A stretch of DNA of 38,983 nucleotides from Candidatus Shapirobacteria bacterium (GTDB lineage Bacteria > Patescibacteriota > Microgenomatia > 0-14-0-10-38-17), in the NCBI GenBank assembly GCA_018052565.1, contig JAGPNC010000007.1:1-38983 (forward strand), given 5' to 3'. The notes beneath the pieces are model-generated. The model had not been told where the DNA came from, did not search any database, and saw nothing but the letters and a program-made list of their open reading frames with translations. This document shows, in pieces, positions 14,179 to 22,275 of the stretch; the stretch's first letter is position 1, and each line of letters opens with the position of its first letter. A program made the translations under genes and the position numbers.

Positions 14179-15558
14179 ATGAAAATAAAAACTTTTTCCG
14201 AGGCGCAAAGCTTCCTTTACCGGCAAATTCCCCAAGGCGAGAAAAATACGTTCCCGGGCCAACTGGGCCTAGATCGGGCCAAATTACTTCTCAGTCTAAT
14301 CGGCGATCCTCAGGAAAAAATAAAAGTGATTCACATTGCCGGCACCTCGGGAAAGGGTTCCACCGCCTATCTTACCAGCCAAATCCTCACTGACTTGGGT
14401 TTTAAAACCGGCCTCACTCTTTCCCCCCACCTTAAAGACATTAGAGAAAGAGTGCAAATAAACAACCAGTTAATCAACAAGGAAAAATTTGTTCTTTATT
14501 TAAACCAGCTCTTGGACGCAATTGAAAAAATGGCCTCTTCTCACTACGGATCGCCGACTTATTTTGAAATTCTTATCGGCCTGGCCTTTTATTCCTTCTA
14601 TCAAGAAAAGGTTGACTACGCCATTATCGAAACCGGCTTGGGCGGCTGGTTCGATGGCACTAACGTGGTAAAAAATCCCCAAAAAGTGGCAATTCTTACC
14701 CGCATTGGTCTCGACCATACTCAGGTGCTGGGCAAAACCATCAGTGAAATTGCCCTTCAAAAAGCCAAAATTATCCACCCGGGCAACGTCGTTTTTGCCC
14801 TAAAGCAAAAACCGGCCGCCAATAAGATTTTTGAAAAAATTGCCCACGAAGAGAAAGCCAAACTTTTCTTTATAGAAAAAGGGGTTCACTTTAAAAATAT
14901 CAAACCAACGCCAGAAAAAACAACCTTTGATTTTTTTTGGCCGCCATATAATCTTAAAAATTTAACCCTCGGCCTCTTGGGCGCTCATCAGGCGGAAAAC
15001 TGCAGCCTCGCCCTAGCCGCCATCTCTTTTCTTTCTCAAAGAGACGATTTTTCCTCTGACGAAAAAAAGATCCGCCAAACACTTAAAAAAGCCTCTTTTC
15101 CCGGCCGCTTGGAAATATTAAAGATAAACGGCCGGACGATTATCTTAGACGGCGCTCATAATCCCCAAAAAATTGCCGCTCTTGCCAAAAACCTGAAAAT
15201 TTTTTTCCTAAACCAAAAATTTGATTTTTTAATTGCCTTCAAGAAAAAGAAAAACTTTGCCAAAGCTTTGCCAAAAATCACTCCCCTGGCCCAAAAAATT
15301 TACCTGACTCGTTTTTTTCAGGGCCATCAGGACTGGCTGGCTCTCTCTGAGGGACCGGAAAAAATAAAAAAGGTTTTAAAAAAATTGAAGTTTGATAATT
15401 TTGAAATTGCCCCCTACCCGCAAAAAGTAATTAACAAAAAAACTCGCCAGCCGCTGGTTATCACCGGTTCTCTCTACCTTCTTTCGGAAATTTATCCCCT
15501 CATCGAAAAATTAAAAAAAGGTAAAAAAAATATTATGCCTTATTCGGGATTTACTTGA
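14179..15558 (+). CDS. folC: Folylpolyglutamate synthase / dihydrofolate synthase-type Mur ligase
   Basis: 459 residues of the Mur-ligase superfamily. The ATP-binding loop GTSGKGS is at residues 55-61, followed by TLSPHLKDIRERVQIN, the FolC signature for the folate site. ETGLGGWFDGTNVV and the later FPGRLEIL and DGAHNPQ motifs complete the family pattern. It adds glutamate to folates in the cytoplasm; whether it also makes dihydrofolate from dihydropteroate cannot be told from sequence. Its length is close to the family norm of 420-460. The start is the only ATG near the -10 box. It is a single-gene unit convergent with gltX, with a REP-like hairpin in between. Confidence 0.93.
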   Translation: MKIKTFSEAQSFLYRQIPQGEKNTFPGQLGLDRAKLLLSLIGDPQEKIKVIHIAGTSGKGSTAYLTSQILTDLGFKTGLTLSPHLKDIRERVQINNQLINKEKFVLYLNQLLDAIEKMASSHYGSPTYFEILIGLAFYSFYQEKVDYAIIETGLGGWFDGTNVVKNPQKVAILTRIGLDHTQVLGKTISEIALQKAKIIHPGNVVFALKQKPAANKIFEKIAHEEKAKLFFIEKGVHFKNIKPTPEKTTFDFFWPPYNLKNLTLGLLGAHQAENCSLALAAISFLSQRDDFSSDEKKIRQTLKKASFPGRLEILKINGRTIILDGAHNPQKIAALAKNLKIFFLNQKFDFLIAFKKKKNFAKALPKITPLAQKIYLTRFFQGHQDWLALSEGPEKIKKVLKKLKFDNFEIAPYPQKVINKKTRQPLVITGSLYLLSEIYPLIEKLKKGKKNIMPYSGFT

Positions 15559-15592
15559 AATAATTAGGCTAAATAGAATAATTTGGAAGGCA

Positions 15593-15633
15593 GATCCTGA
15601 CTTTCGTCAGGATGACGCTTTCGTCAGGATGAC
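15593..15633. repeat. REP-like hairpin between folC and gltX
   Basis: ATCCTGACTTTCGTCAGGAT (15594-15613) forms a 7-bp stem, and TTTCGTCAGGATGAC is repeated directly after it (15619-15633). The same unit occurs at 11873-11970, 12174-12192 and 29404-29430. Placed between convergent stops, it could end transcription from both sides, though it lacks a T run. Confidence 0.65.
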
Positions 15634-15661
15634 AAGAAGAAAAAGGAATAAACCCGCGGCG

Positions 15662-17071
15662 TTATTTTGCCGCCAGCTTGAGACGGGCAAGAGTTTCCTC
15701 ACGGCCTAAAATAGCCATGGAGTCGTTAATTGGCGGCGTAAAAGAAGAACCGGTAATGGCAACTCGGATGGCCATGAAAAAATCACCGGTTTTCCAACCG
15801 TTTTTTTCAATTAAAGCCATTAAGGCTTTAGTGATTTCCGGCTCATTCCATAATTCAATAGACTGTAGCGCCTCGACCGCTTTTTCCAAATATTTTTTAT
15901 AATCCTTATTGGTAAATAAAGAAGAACTTATTTTTGGCCTTTCAAAGAAAAAGCCGGCCAAAGTTTGGAAGTCAGATAATTTAATGATTCTTTCTTTAAT
16001 TAAAGGAACAATTTTTAACAAGATCTCCTCCGTTGCTTCTTTCGGCGCAAAAGGTTTCAAAAGCCCCGACAGCTCTTCATCGCTCTTCATTCTGATGTAC
16101 TGGCCGTTAAACCAGTCTAGTTTCTTAATATCAAAAATGGCGTTTTGTTTTTGAATGTTTTTGAGGCTAAAAACTCGCACCAACTCATCGCGCGATAAAA
16201 GCTGGGCATTATCTTTATAAGACCAGCCCAAGTAGGCCATAAAATTAATCAAGGCCTCTTTTAAATAGCCCTCGTCGCGGTAATCAAGAATTGATTTAGC
16301 CCCATGGCGTTTGGAAAGCTTAGTCCGGTCCGGCCCTAAGATTAACGGCAAATGAGCCATTTTTGGCGCCTCCCATCCTAAGGCTTCATAAATGGCCAAG
16401 TGCTTTGGCACTGAGGAAATCCACTCCACTCCCCGAAAGACATGGGAAATTTCCATTAAATGGTCATCCACCACCACCGCCAGGTGATAAGTGGGGAAGC
16501 CATCGGATTTTAAAAGCACTTGATCGTCAATTTCCTTAGCGTCAATTTTAATCTCTCCCTGAACCAAATCTTGCCAGGAAAAAATTCTATTTTCCGGCAT
16601 TTTTAAGCGAATCACATAAGATCCGGCGCGTTTTTTTTCCTCAATTTCCTTTTTTGACAAAGAAAGACAGTGGCGATCATAGCGGGGAATTTGCCCTCTC
16701 TCTTGTTGCTCTTTTCTCAAATTCTCGAGTCTTTGGGGAGAGCAAAAGCAGTAATAAGCCGCCCCCTTTTTTACCAATTCTTCTGCCGCCTGGCGATAAA
16801 GCTCCAAGCGTTGGGACTGAAAATAGGGGCCGTAAGGGCCGCCCATTTTTGGTCCTTCATCCCAATTTAGCCCCAAAAATTTTAAAATCGCCAAAATTTT
16901 TTTCTCCGCCTCAGGCTGGTAGCGCTTTCGGTCAGTGTCCTCAATACGAACAATAAACCGGCCGCCATTTTGACGGGCAAAAAGCCAGTTAAAAAGAGCC
17001 GTCCGTGTGTTGCCAATATGGGGAACGCCTGTTGGCGAGGGAGCAAAACGAACACGAACCGTTTCTTTCAT
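15662..17071 (-). CDS. gltX: Glutamyl-tRNA synthetase (discriminating or not unknown)
   Basis: 469 residues of class I GluRS. HIGH is seen as HIGN at residues 18-21 (PSPTGVPHIGN) and KMSKS as KLSKR at 251-255. The anticodon-binding helical domain fills the C-terminal third. It charges tRNA-Glu and, in bacteria lacking GlnRS, often also tRNA-Gln, which would matter here because a tRNA-Gln gene lies at 11325. The start is placed at MKETVRV rather than 19 codons earlier. A promoter TTGAGT-N17-TAAAAT ends 7 nt before this ATG, and the residues after it match the normal GluRS N-terminus. Confidence 0.96.
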   Translation of the reverse strand: MKETVRVRFAPSPTGVPHIGNTRTALFNWLFARQNGGRFIVRIEDTDRKRYQPEAEKKILAILKFLGLNWDEGPKMGGPYGPYFQSQRLELYRQAAEELVKKGAAYYCFCSPQRLENLRKEQQERGQIPRYDRHCLSLSKKEIEEKKRAGSYVIRLKMPENRIFSWQDLVQGEIKIDAKEIDDQVLLKSDGFPTYHLAVVVDDHLMEISHVFRGVEWISSVPKHLAIYEALGWEAPKMAHLPLILGPDRTKLSKRHGAKSILDYRDEGYLKEALINFMAYLGWSYKDNAQLLSRDELVRVFSLKNIQKQNAIFDIKKLDWFNGQYIRMKSDEELSGLLKPFAPKEATEEILLKIVPLIKERIIKLSDFQTLAGFFFERPKISSSLFTNKDYKKYLEKAVEALQSIELWNEPEITKALMALIEKNGWKTGDFFMAIRVAITGSSFTPPINDSMAILGREETLARLKLAAK

Positions 17072-17078
17072 AGTTTGA

Positions 17079-17107
17079 ATTTTAACATTCGGCAGTGATA
17101 TACTCAA
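17079..17107 (-). promoter_or_regulatory. Leaderless gltX promoter
   Basis: TTGAGT (17107-17102), 17-bp spacer, TAAAAT (17084-17079), then 7 nt to the ATG at 17071. It decides the gltX start. Confidence 0.65.
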
Positions 17108-17160
17108 GAGAGCAAAGCTAAAATTCAAATTTTAACTTTTGACTTTTAACTTTTTTCCTC

Positions 17161-18234
17161 ATGCCTACCCTAACCGAAACCGCTGCCATCACCCGCAAAG
17201 TTATTAAATACTCCCTTATCGGCATCATTGGCGTTAGTCTTCTTGTTCCTGCTCTTAACGCCTTTCAGGATTATTGGGAGAAAACTCATCCTGCTCCCCC
17301 GCCGGGCCCAACCGTTGCCTTTGGCCAAATCCCTCCCATTATTTTTCCCCAAAGCCAAACCCAAAGTCAATATCAATTTCAATTAGAAACCATTGAGGGC
17401 GTTCTCCCCAACCTCGCTACCCAAGGAAAAGTTTACTTTGTTTTTACGGTAGGGCCAAAATTTTTTGACGAGGAAAAAACCAGAGAAAAGGCGCGTTTTT
17501 TGGGATTTCCCGACGAGATTGCCCGCGATCCTTATTATCGTTACACTTTCAAAGATCCCAAAACCAACGCCATTTTAAAACTCGATATGTTAAATGAGAA
17601 TTTTGAGGTTCGTTATCCGTTTGAGGCTGACCCTTTCTTTGTTGGCCAAAATTCGCCTAATCCCCAACAAGCTCTGGGAAAAATTCAAAATTTTCTTGGG
17701 GCAGGCAACAGTTGGCCTAATGATATCGACCAGGAAAAAACTAAAAATCTTTTTTTTAAGTATGATCAGGAGAAAAGAGAACTCGTCTCTGCCCCCTCTC
17801 TCTCTGAGGCAGAAGTGATCAAGGTCAACTTATTTCGTACCAGCCTAGACAATTTACCTCTTCTGCCCCCTAACCCCCAAGATAGTAATATTTCCTTCTT
17901 TGTTGCCCAAAAAAATGGCGTGCCTACTATCATCGCCGGAAAATATATCCACTTTCCCGTCCAACAAGAACAAATGGCTACCTATCCTTTAAAAAATTCC
18001 ACCCTCGCCTGGGAAGAACTCAGGGCCGGTAAAGCTTTTATTGGTAATTTAGGCAATAATTCTTCTGATAAGCCTATTATCATCCGCCGAATCTACCTTG
18101 CCTATTTTGACCCCTCTCTGCCACAGAATTTCCTCCAGCCTATCTTTGTTTTTGAGGGCGATAATGATTTTATTGCCTATTTATCTGCTCTTGACCCTTC
18201 CTGGATAAAAGAAACTGCCTCAACAGGCGAATAG
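17161..18234 (+). CDS. Membrane-anchored protein of unknown function
   Basis: 357 residues. One transmembrane segment near the N-terminus (about residues 17-33, YSLIGIIGVSLLVPALNAF) is followed by a Pro-rich linker PAPPPGP. The remaining ~310 residues have no Cys and no motif known to me, and are predicted outside the cell. Proteins of this shape are typical lineage-specific Patescibacteria envelope proteins. The 3' end overlaps the D,D-carboxypeptidase gene by 58 bp tail to tail. The AT-rich TTTTGAC words sit directly before the ATG, and I find no ribosome binding site. The gltX promoter region is divergent and may be shared. Confidence 0.75.
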   Translation: MPTLTETAAITRKVIKYSLIGIIGVSLLVPALNAFQDYWEKTHPAPPPGPTVAFGQIPPIIFPQSQTQSQYQFQLETIEGVLPNLATQGKVYFVFTVGPKFFDEEKTREKARFLGFPDEIARDPYYRYTFKDPKTNAILKLDMLNENFEVRYPFEADPFFVGQNSPNPQQALGKIQNFLGAGNSWPNDIDQEKTKNLFFKYDQEKRELVSAPSLSEAEVIKVNLFRTSLDNLPLLPPNPQDSNISFFVAQKNGVPTIIAGKYIHFPVQQEQMATYPLKNSTLAWEELRAGKAFIGNLGNNSSDKPIIIRRIYLAYFDPSLPQNFLQPIFVFEGDNDFIAYLSALDPSWIKETASTGE

Positions 18235-19124
18235 TTAAAACTAGCCAATCCCCACTGGAGCAATTTTTGGGTGTCGCCAAAACGATCGCCGCTTCCTAAA
18301 ACCACGCTCAAGAGCCTCACCCCGTCAACCTCCCAAAAAGAAAGAAAACATTCGCCTGCCTGTTCGGTAAAACCGGTTTTACCGCCTACAAGGCCGGGAA
18401 ATTGGCCCAAAAGCGCGTCAGTGGTAGAAAGAGAATGGCAAACCAAGCCATTAACCGCGCACACCGTCTTTTGATCTTGAGAAATGATTTGCCGAAATTC
18501 TTCAAAACGCCAGAGTCTTTGGGCCAAGCGCGCCAAGTCCCGGGCGGTAGAATAATGATTTGGATTATCCTCGCCATTAGGGTTAACAAAATGGGTATTT
18601 TTTAAACCCAACTCCTGCGCTCTGACATTAGCACGATCAATGAAAACCTTCCGGCCGCCCGGATAGGCATCAGCCAAGGCATAGGCAGCATCGTTGGCGG
18701 AAAAAATTAAAAGCGCCTCAAGCAAATCGCCCACCTTCAGCTGTTCGCCTGCCACCAAACCCATCACCTGGCCATAGTTTTCCACGTTGCCAACAGTTAC
18801 AATCTGCTCCGGATCCATCTCTTCTAAAACAATTAAGGCCGTCATTAATTTTGTTAATGAAGCTGGCGGCAGTTTTTCCTCTTCGCTTTGCCGCCAGAGA
18901 AATACACCCGAAGAATAATCAACCAAAAGCGATGCCTTAGCGCTCAAAGAAAGAGGAAGAACTAATCTTTTTTGAGGCAAGGGAGGAAGAGCGGGCAGAG
19001 TTTCTGCCGTCTGCTTTTTGGGAGCTGCCGGTGTTAAATTAAGAGTTTCGTAATAAGAATTGCCGGGGAGAAAAAGAAAAGTAAGGCCAAGAAGAAAAAG
19101 AGGAAGAAACTTGAGAAAGCGCAT
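18177..19124 (-). CDS. Serine-type D-alanyl-D-alanine carboxypeptidase
   Basis: 315 residues of the PBP5/DacA-type peptidase S11 family. The catalytic triad motifs are SLTK at residues 89-92, SAN at 142-144 and KTG at 249-251. An N-terminal hydrophobic segment (about 4-20, FLKFLPLFLLGLTFLFLPG) acts as signal peptide or anchor, followed by a Pro-rich linker, so the enzyme works on peptidoglycan outside the membrane, trimming the terminal D-Ala. It has no clear C-terminal amphipathic anchor domain, which makes it shorter than E. coli DacA. Its last 19 codons are antisense to the end of the gene at 17161-18234. Confidence 0.93.
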   Translation of the reverse strand: MRFLKFLPLFLLGLTFLFLPGNSYYETLNLTPAAPKKQTAETLPALPPLPQKRLVLPLSLSAKASLLVDYSSGVFLWRQSEEEKLPPASLTKLMTALIVLEEMDPEQIVTVGNVENYGQVMGLVAGEQLKVGDLLEALLIFSANDAAYALADAYPGGRKVFIDRANVRAQELGLKNTHFVNPNGEDNPNHYSTARDLARLAQRLWRFEEFRQIISQDQKTVCAVNGLVCHSLSTTDALLGQFPGLVGGKTGFTEQAGECFLSFWEVDGVRLLSVVLGSGDRFGDTQKLLQWGLASFNYSPVEAVSFIQEGSRADK

Positions 19125-19135
19125 AACTTAGTTAA

Positions 19136-19287
19136 AAACTCAAAACGCAAATCGCAAATGGCAAATGGCAAATCTACAACTCAAAACTCAAATCTAAAAA
19201 CATTTTTAAATCTCTAAAAAGTTTTGACATTTACCATTTGCGCTTTGACTTTTAATTTATACTTAATACCTAATACATAATACTTAA
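19136..19287. repeat. AT-rich inverted repeat between aspS and the carboxypeptidase gene
   Basis: CGCAAATCGCAAATGGCAAATG (around 19147-19168) is mirrored by CATTTACCATTTGCG (19229-19243), and the right flank adds CTTTGACTTTTAATTTATAC plus ACTTAATACCTAATACATAA. It carries no gene. This is one of six intergenic sites with such words. Confidence 0.6.
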
Positions 19288-19289
19288 TA

Positions 19290-20657
19290 CTATCTTATCT
19301 TTATCCCCAGCTCTTTTAACTGCTCTTCGGAAACAACACTAGGGGCATCCATTACTGCCGTTTTGCCGGCGGTGTTGGCCGGAAAAGCAATTACTTCACG
19401 GATGCTTTCTTCACCGGTTAGGATTGCCGTCAGGCGGTCAAAGCCAAAGGCAATTCCCCCATGCGGCGGCACGCCATATTCAAAAGCCTTCAAAAGATGA
19501 CCGAATTTTTCTTTAATTTCTTCCTTTGAATGGCCCAAAATAGCAAAAACTTTTTCCTGAATTTGAGGATCGGTAATTCTGATGCTACCCCCGCCTACCT
19601 CCTGCCCATTTAAAACCAAATCATACTGCCAGGAGCGTACTTTTAAAGGATCTTTTTCTAAAAGAGGCAAATCTTCGGGATTGGGGCTGGTAAAAGGATG
19701 GTGAACCGGCGCAATCATCCGCTGGGGCGTTTTCTCAAAAAGCGGAAAATCAATCACCCAAGCAAAGGCTAATTTTTCTCCATTTTTCTTCAACCGCAAA
19801 TCGGGCTTGTCAGAATGATATTTTTCCATTGCCTCTTTATAAGTCAGGCGAGGAAAGGGGACCTTTAAAATTGGCGCTTTCATCTCCCCCATCACCTCAA
19901 TTATTATTTTCTCCACCTCATTAAGAACTTCTTCCCGGTCAACAAAGGACATCTCCAGGTCAACCTGCTTAAACTCTAACTGCCGATCAGCCCGCAAATC
20001 CTCGTCCCTAAAGCAGGTAGCAATTTGGAAATAACGTTCAAAGCCAGCCACCATTAAAAGCTGCTTATACTGCTGGGGACTTTGAGGCAGGGCATAAAAC
20101 TTTCCCGGTTGCAAACGAGAAGGCACTAAAAAATCCCGCGCCCCCTCAGGGGTAGACTTACTTAAATTAGGTGTTTCAATTTCCCAAAATCCATGCGCCA
20201 CCAATGTTTGGCGGAAAGCCTGTAAAAGCTGGTGACGAAGAAATAGATTATTCGCCAGGCGCGGCCGACGCAGATCAAGATAACGATACTTTAAGCGTAA
20301 ATCCTCGTTTATTTTTCGTCCCGTGCCGTAAATGTCAAAAGGCAGTTCCTTTGCCGGAGATAAAATCTCCAAATTTTCTACCGCCACCTCAATTTTACCG
20401 GTGCTAATTTTGGGATTAACTAATTTTTCCGGCCGCTTTTTTACCTCTCCTTCAAGCATAATTACCGTTTCACTTTTAAGTTTCCCCAATTTTTCTCTGC
20501 TACCCACTAATTGAACAAGGCCGCTGCGATCGCGAAGATCCACAAAAACCAGCTTCCCGTGATCGCGGACGCTATTTACCCAGCCAAAAAGTCTGACTTC
20601 CTGGCCAACCTTTTGAGGTGTCTGGCTAATAAGGGTGCGGTTTGAAAAATAAGGCAT
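19290..20657 (-). CDS. aspS: Aspartyl-tRNA synthetase lacking the GAD insertion domain
   Basis: 455 residues, class II. The N-terminal OB-fold anticodon domain contains VRDHGKLVFVDLRDRSG. Motif 2 is FRDEDLRADRQLEFKQVD, and motif 3 is GIAFGFDRL near the C-terminus. Bacterial AspRS is normally about 590 residues because of a GAD domain between motifs 2 and 3. Here YHSDKPDLR is followed after about 10 residues by AWVIDFPLFE, so that domain is cleanly missing. The bacterial-type flanking sequences remain. The ATG at 20657 is preferred to a TTG five codons upstream, and MPYFSNRTLI fits the family start. Confidence 0.95.
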   Translation of the reverse strand: MPYFSNRTLISQTPQKVGQEVRLFGWVNSVRDHGKLVFVDLRDRSGLVQLVGSREKLGKLKSETVIMLEGEVKKRPEKLVNPKISTGKIEVAVENLEILSPAKELPFDIYGTGRKINEDLRLKYRYLDLRRPRLANNLFLRHQLLQAFRQTLVAHGFWEIETPNLSKSTPEGARDFLVPSRLQPGKFYALPQSPQQYKQLLMVAGFERYFQIATCFRDEDLRADRQLEFKQVDLEMSFVDREEVLNEVEKIIIEVMGEMKAPILKVPFPRLTYKEAMEKYHSDKPDLRLKKNGEKLAFAWVIDFPLFEKTPQRMIAPVHHPFTSPNPEDLPLLEKDPLKVRSWQYDLVLNGQEVGGGSIRITDPQIQEKVFAILGHSKEEIKEKFGHLLKAFEYGVPPHGGIAFGFDRLTAILTGEESIREVIAFPANTAGKTAVMDAPSVVSEEQLKELGIKIR

Positions 20658-20757
20658 AAAAATAAAAATCAAAAGTCAAAATTCAAAAGTCAAAAGTGCA
20701 AGTAAAAATCCAAAAGTAAAACAGAAACTTTAAAATCTAAAACTTAAAACTTAAAAT
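20658..20757. repeat. AT-rich word array upstream of aspS
   Basis: On the minus strand TTTTGACTTTTGAATTTTGA lies close to the aspS start and contains TTGACT hexamers that could serve as -35 boxes. Further words (AAAACTTAAAACTTAAAATT) precede the Rel stop. No gene is seen. Confidence 0.5.
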
Positions 20758-22275
20758 TTAATTCTCTTCTATTCTATCATATCTTAACTTCTGGCTAATT
20801 TTCTTTTTTGCCTGGCGGGTGACCACAAAATCTAGCCAATCGGCTGAAGGCGCTTTCTTATTTTTGTTAATTAAAACCTCCACCACCTCGCCACTTTTAA
20901 GATGATAATCAAGAGGCACCATCTTCCCATTTACCTTTGCCCCGACAACTTGATCCCCCAATTCGCTGTGAACCACATAGGCAAAATCTACCGGCGTGGC
21001 TCCTTCAGGAAGATCATAAACATCGCCCTTAGGAGAGAAAACAAAAATACGGTGGGAAAGAGCATCAAATTTAACCGAGTTAATAAATTTATGAGAATCG
21101 ACAACTTCTTTTTGCCAGTCGGCAAGCTGGCGCACCCACGCCATTTTTTCTGCTGGTGAAAAAAATCTCCCCTCGTCAATCGTATTTGAACTCAATTTAT
21201 TCTTCAATTTTAATTGAGCAAGATACCAATGGGCGGCAAGACCATACTCTGCTTCTTCATGCATCTGATGGGTACGAATTTGAATCTCAATAATCCGCCC
21301 GTCGCCTAAAAAAACGTTGGTATGAATTGATTGATAACCATTGGGCTTGGGCTGGGCAATCCAGTCGCGCACTCCCAAATAAGGAACTGGCCGGTAAAGC
21401 TTATGAACTACCCCCAAAGCGGTATAGCAATCGGCTACCTCTTCCGTCAAAATACGCAAAGCCATTAAGTCATAAACTTTATCGATATCTTTATTAATTT
21501 CCGGACGCAAAAGTTTACGCCAGAGGCTGTAAAGATTTTTCGTCCGACCGTTAATCTCCACCCGCAGGCCTTCTTGAGCCAAAGCATGCAAAAGTTCCCG
21601 TCTCACTCTCTCAATTCGTTTCTCTGCCTTTTGGTAATAAGGAGCGGCGTATTTTTTTAACCACCGGTAATCTTCCGGATAAACATAGGGGAAAGATAGA
21701 TCCTCAAGTTTGCCCTTAATTTCACTAATGCCTAACCGCTCTGCCAGAGGCGCATAAACCTCAAGAGTTTCCTCGGCAATTCCCTTAGCCTTTTCGGAGG
21801 GAAGATAACTAAGCGTTTGCATATTGTGGTAACGGTCAGCGATCTTAATAATCACTACCCGCAAATCACGCGACATTGCCAAAAACATCTTTCGCAGCGT
21901 TTCGGCAAAATCCTCGTTGGAAAGGCCTCTCGTCCTTAAGCGACCTACCCCGGCAACCCTATCAACTAATCTTGCTACATCCTCTCCCAATTCTTTCTTA
22001 ATTTTTTCTAAGGTGATTCCCGTGTCTCCCACGCTATCATGAAGCAAACCGGCGGCGATTGAGGCTAAATCTAAGTGCCAATCGGCCAAAAAATGAGCTA
22101 CCGCCAGACAGTGGTCAATCGCCGGCTCACCAGAAAGTCGCTTTTGCCCCCTTTGAGCTTCTTTGGCCAGCTGATAGCTTTTTTCAATCAGGTAAAAGTC
22201 GGGGGCGGGATGATAAGAGCCAATCTTTTTCAGAAGAGCCGGAAAATCACGAAGCTCTTTTTTTGCTTTAGCCAT
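20758..22275 (-). CDS. Rel-type (p)ppGpp synthetase with altered hydrolase motif
   Basis: 505 residues: HD-type hydrolase domain (about 40-200), synthetase domain (about 240-370) and TGS domain (about 405-470), with no ACT/RRM tail, so it is much shorter than standard Rel (700+). The synthetase keeps NGRTKNLYS, KPNGYQSIHT and EIQIRTHQMHEEAEYG, so alarmone synthesis looks intact. The hydrolase signature HDxxED reads HDSVGD at residues 79-84, with the key Glu replaced by Gly83, while ADRYHNM and other HD residues remain. Hydrolysis may therefore be weak or lost. It starts inside the end of recJ (8-bp overlap), so the two are co-transcribed. Confidence 0.93.
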   Translation of the reverse strand: MAKAKKELRDFPALLKKIGSYHPAPDFYLIEKSYQLAKEAQRGQKRLSGEPAIDHCLAVAHFLADWHLDLASIAAGLLHDSVGDTGITLEKIKKELGEDVARLVDRVAGVGRLRTRGLSNEDFAETLRKMFLAMSRDLRVVIIKIADRYHNMQTLSYLPSEKAKGIAEETLEVYAPLAERLGISEIKGKLEDLSFPYVYPEDYRWLKKYAAPYYQKAEKRIERVRRELLHALAQEGLRVEINGRTKNLYSLWRKLLRPEINKDIDKVYDLMALRILTEEVADCYTALGVVHKLYRPVPYLGVRDWIAQPKPNGYQSIHTNVFLGDGRIIEIQIRTHQMHEEAEYGLAAHWYLAQLKLKNKLSSNTIDEGRFFSPAEKMAWVRQLADWQKEVVDSHKFINSVKFDALSHRIFVFSPKGDVYDLPEGATPVDFAYVVHSELGDQVVGAKVNGKMVPLDYHLKSGEVVEVLINKNKKAPSADWLDFVVTRQAKKKISQKLRYDRIEEN

